Assembly (NCBI GenBank): GCA_036351435.1
Contig: JAZBPA010000098.1
Coordinates: 1 to 8,405 of the forward strand
Direction: 5' to 3'
DNA: 8,405 nt
Origin: JAAUQA01 sp036351435
GTDB lineage: Bacteria > Pseudomonadota > Gammaproteobacteria > Competibacterales > Competibacteraceae
Shown here piece after piece: positions 6,020 through 8,405 of this stretch. The first letter of the stretch is position 1, and each line of letters begins with the position of its first letter. Under the pieces are notes generated by a model. The model was not told the DNA's origin. It searched no databases and saw nothing but the letters and a program-made list of their open reading frames with translations. The position numbers and the translations under genes were made by a program.

Positions 6020-7483
6020 CTAGAGTTCGGTCGTGAGCACAGCCTCCGCCCGGCGGCAGATTTCCCGCCCATAATCGGTCCACTGCCCTTGGCCCCAATA
6101 ACGGTAACAACTGGTCTGCGAGGCCATTAAGTGATAAAGCGCCCGGCGATAGCGGGAATCGTCGCTGGGGATTCCGGCTTTGAGCACTTTCTCGTTAAAC
6201 AAGGAACTGACTTTTTCCATCGGTCCCAGGACATTCTCGTAGCCTTTCACCCAGGAAATATCGTCGGTCCAACTGCCCCCGTCCATATGGAAACGGTGAT
6301 CTTCCTTTTTCAACTCGTCGATGACTTTTTCTAATTTGGCCGCACCTTCGCCGGGTTGAAAGCGGTCCCAGATACGCTTCTGGAATATCGGCTGGAGAGT
6401 CGGCAAATCGTCTTCGGTGACGCCGCTGGCAAACAGGTGTTCCAGATATTCGGTGGCATTCATGAGCGGAACGTCCGAGCCGGAAGCTTCTCTCACCACA
6501 TCCATGTATTTACCCGGAAATTCGTTCATCATCACGCCGCCGTTTTCACCATCGGCAATCTGGGTAACTAGCGATGGTACCGAATGACCCGCCAGATCCC
6601 AACGATCCAAACTCTTGGCCTCATAGTAAGGCTGCATCTGGGCAACCAGTTTGGTGTCGCTACCCTGAGTTTTAATGATGGCAATGATGCTGACACTGTC
6701 GCCCTTAGAATTTTGACAGACCATGCGATGCGGCAGATGTTTACGATCCGGTCCCCACCCGTTTTCCGGTCGTTCTACGGTATGTTCTTGTATCAACACC
6801 CATTGATAACCGCAATCCCGCAAGGTTTTGACGTATTCATAAGCGACATCGGGATGATTGGGCAGGGCCATTTCCGAAGGCGAGAAACCGCGTACCCGCG
6901 TCAGCGCCTCAAGGCCAAACAAGGCGGCGAAATGATGTTGCCAGGCTTTGACGTGCAAGCGGAAATCCTGCACCGGGGTGGAGGGAGCGACCGCATGGCC
7001 CCACGGACAACCCAGCCATTCCGCAGCTTGGCGGTAGTTAGGATCGCAGGTGATGGTTTTCAAGGCATCCAGCACATCGTGGGCGCCCATTTGGCGCAGA
7101 CCATGGAACAAGGTGCCGGAATATTCCAGCATCACCCGTGGTTGCTTGCCCTCCCCAACCAACTGCGGGATGAATTCCCCCATCCGCTTGTAGCACCACT
7201 GAAAGGCCGGCGCATTGTAATTATCGCCGATGCCTTGGTTGTGCATCATGTGTTGCAGATTGCCGATGATCTCCGCGCTGTGCAGATCACCACCGCCCGC
7301 TGGAATCAGCGGTTGATGCATATGCAACGCGACCGCTGAGGCACTTTTTATCCGTTTAAAATCAATACCGCTGTCAGGCAGAAAAACCGGTTGGGTCTGG
7401 GCTTTGCGCAGGGCGGAGTCAATCGTGGCTTCCGCGCCGCAAATGTTGGGCAGGCCGTCTACATATTCGGGAAGTTCGCTCAT
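6020..7483 (-). CDS. GH57 glycoside hydrolase (intact catalytic motifs)
   Basis: A 487-residue GH57 enzyme, predicted to be cytoplasmic and to act on alpha-glucan. Numbered from one residue upstream of the ATG: a leader of about 50 residues, then region 1 LHMHQPL (54-60), region 2 WGHAVAPSTPVQD (162-174), region 3 GFSPSEMALP (200-209) with the nucleophile Glu205, and region 4 IADGENGG (310-317) with the acid/base Asp312. The C-terminal helical part ends with SQTSCYRYWGQGQWTDYG (about 456-473), a motif shared in form with the second GH57. Both catalytic residues are present. Exact activity (amylase, branching enzyme, glucanotransferase) is not resolved. Two adjacent starts exist, TTG at 7486 and ATG at 7483. 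AAAGG upstream fits the TTG by spacing (seven bases), but the ATG is chosen by codon preference. It lies in the same operon as the two GH13 genes and the second GH57. Confidence 0.88.
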   Translation of the reverse strand: MSELPEYVDGLPNICGAEATIDSALRKAQTQPVFLPDSGIDFKRIKSASAVALHMHQPLIPAGGGDLHSAEIIGNLQHMMHNQGIGDNYNAPAFQWCYKRMGEFIPQLVGEGKQPRVMLEYSGTLFHGLRQMGAHDVLDALKTITCDPNYRQAAEWLGCPWGHAVAPSTPVQDFRLHVKAWQHHFAALFGLEALTRVRGFSPSEMALPNHPDVAYEYVKTLRDCGYQWVLIQEHTVERPENGWGPDRKHLPHRMVCQNSKGDSVSIIAIIKTQGSDTKLVAQMQPYYEAKSLDRWDLAGHSVPSLVTQIADGENGGVMMNEFPGKYMDVVREASGSDVPLMNATEYLEHLFASGVTEDDLPTLQPIFQKRIWDRFQPGEGAAKLEKVIDELKKEDHRFHMDGGSWTDDISWVKGYENVLGPMEKVSSLFNEKVLKAGIPSDDSRYRRALYHLMASQTSCYRYWGQGQWTDYGREICRRAEAVLTTEL

Positions 7484-7519
7484 CAACAGGAAACCTTTTA
7501 GTTGTTGCTTGACGTGATA

Positions 7520-8405
7520 TCAGGAAGGATTTGTCGACTCATTGCGATCGGTGACCAGCACCAAACCCTGGCCCGGTCGCAAATCGTAAGAAAACGGTTG
7601 GGTGGGGATGTAGTCCAGCGAATACTCAGGCGACACATCGCGCAGCGGCGCACCGGCTTGCACCCAATCGCTCAGATTGTCGACCTGAAAAGACTGATGA
7701 TTCCAAGGATCTTTATTCAGTATCAGCAAGGCTTCTTCCGAAGTCTTGTTCGAGGCTTTCCAGAGCAACAGAATATTGGAATTATGATAAGGCAGAATGC
7801 TGGTCGGGCAATCCTCTTGGAAAATCCCGTAGCGGTGTTTAACGGCGTTGACCTTGGTGATGAAATTGCGTAGATCGACATTCGATTCCTCCCAATCGCT
7901 GGGGCGTGTTTCCACCACGTGCAAGCGTTTGCGGAAGCCGAATTCGAAACCCATCGGAATCATGGAGCCCGCTGAATACAACGAGGAAAACAGAAAACGC
8001 TGCTTAACGGCGTCTATGTTGCCCTGCGCTTCCTCAAACAGCCGATCGGTATCGTGACTCTCGGGAAAGCTAATAGAGGGCGCAATTTCCCGTACCAATT
8101 GATACTGCGCCATCAGCCACGGGCCATTATAATCCCACCACTTGGAGCTGTTGAACACGTAATCAAAGCCCGCTTGGGCCGTTTCCTTGGTTTCTTCAGT
8201 GGTACAGCCCAGAGTCTCGGCGGTAAACACCGCATCCGGGCATTGAGCGCGTACATCTTTTATCAGACGTTCCCATAGGCGGCGGGGCAATTGATAAGCA
8301 GCGTCGCAACGAAACCCCTTGAATCCGAGCTTAATCAAGTATTCAACGATTTCACGGAAGAACTGGTACAGTCCCTCGGGATCGGCAGTATGCTCATGAT
8401 CGAAG
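7520..8405 (-). CDS. GH13 alpha-amylase-family enzyme (upstream paralog, N-terminus off window)
   Basis: The reading frame is open to the right edge, so the start lies beyond the window; 294-295 residues are visible. The part before the internal TTG at 8338 reads on as coding (DPEGLYQFF, with the same spacing as DPEGLYKYL in the paralog), so this is one continuous gene. Catalytic motifs: GFRCDAAYQ with the nucleophile Asp at 8303-8305, TAETLG with the acid/base Glu at 8216-8218, and ESHDTD with the transition-state Asp at 8051-8053. The C-terminal domain ends in LRPGQGLVLVTD plus a short Asn/Ser-rich tail of about nine residues that the paralog lacks. Over the shared region it is identical to the GH13 at 3496 at well over half of positions by eye, so the two come from a duplication. 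It is the most upstream visible gene of the glucan operon, 36 bases before the GH57 ATG. Confidence 0.88.
   Translation of the reverse strand, partial: FDHEHTADPEGLYQFFREIVEYLIKLGFKGFRCDAAYQLPRRLWERLIKDVRAQCPDAVFTAETLGCTTEETKETAQAGFDYVFNSSKWWDYNGPWLMAQYQLVREIAPSISFPESHDTDRLFEEAQGNIDAVKQRFLFSSLYSAGSMIPMGFEFGFRKRLHVVETRPSDWEESNVDLRNFITKVNAVKHRYGIFQEDCPTSILPYHNSNILLLWKASNKTSEEALLILNKDPWNHQSFQVDNLSDWVQAGAPLRDVSPEYSLDYIPTQPFSYDLRPGQGLVLVTDRNESTNPS

Noticed and set aside
6584..7339. Long plus-strand open frame of 251 codons
   Set aside because: It lies wholly antisense to the GH57 gene, whose HQP and DGENGG motifs are clear. The translation has no recognisable domain and no convincing ribosome site, so it is a shadow of codon bias.
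7502..7873. Plus-strand open frame of 123 codons
   Set aside because: It is antisense to the C-terminal part of the GH13 gene at 7520, with low-complexity Arg/Ile-rich translation and no family match that I recognise.
7520..8338. GH13 gene starting at the TTG at 8338
   Set aside because: The frame stays open to the window edge, and the upstream residues match the paralog (DPEGLY segment), so that TTG is internal.
1..8405. Mobile elements, CRISPR arrays, tRNA or rRNA genes
   Set aside because: No transposase or integrase, no regularly spaced repeats and no RNA-gene-like sequence was seen. Intergenic space is at most about 213 bases and the rest is filled by recognised genes.

Overview
The window looks like a chromosomal segment of a gammaproteobacterium. 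The evidence is an entericidin-type lipoprotein, a YdcH/DUF465 protein and a bacterial cyclopropane-fatty-acid synthase in one place, together with moderate base composition and tightly packed, translationally coupled genes. Genus cannot be fixed from sequence alone. Paired GH57 and GH13 genes make me think of methanotrophs or ammonia oxidisers, but that is only an impression.

Left block (1-2706, minus strand, transcribed right to left): a three-gene lipid operon. It runs from a cyclopropane-fatty-acyl-phospholipid synthase (cfa), to a geranylgeranyl-reductase-like FAD oxidoreductase, to a protein that starts with an acyl carrier domain and appears to enter an acyl-adenylating (AMP-ligase) domain before the window ends. 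The first two genes overlap by one base and the next two are separated by two bases, so they are almost certainly made together. One protein is predicted to activate and carry an acyl chain, one to add a methylene or methyl group to a double bond, and one to change its oxidation state. This suggests a specialised modified fatty acid or lipid; its identity is not visible.

Middle (2707-3495): a small housekeeping-like stretch. A DUF465 protein (minus) and a 51-residue entericidin-like lipoprotein (plus) diverge from a 213-base spacer. Inverted repeats lie on the far side of each.

Right block (3496-8405, minus strand): a four-gene alpha-glucan operon in the transcribed order GH13 (start off the right edge), GH57, GH57, GH13. 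Spacers are 18 to about 43 bases. The two GH13 proteins are close paralogs that bracket two divergent GH57 proteins. Both GH13 enzymes keep their catalytic triad. The first GH57 keeps both expected catalytic residues, but the second has Thr where the general acid/base Asp is expected. The set probably remodels or degrades intracellular alpha-1,4-glucan (glycogen or maltodextrin), since the complete proteins show no signal peptides.

No RNA genes, CRISPR arrays, insertion sequences or phage genes were seen. The most interesting items are the possible catalytically altered GH57 in the paralog-bracketed glucan operon and the coupled lipid-tailoring operon.
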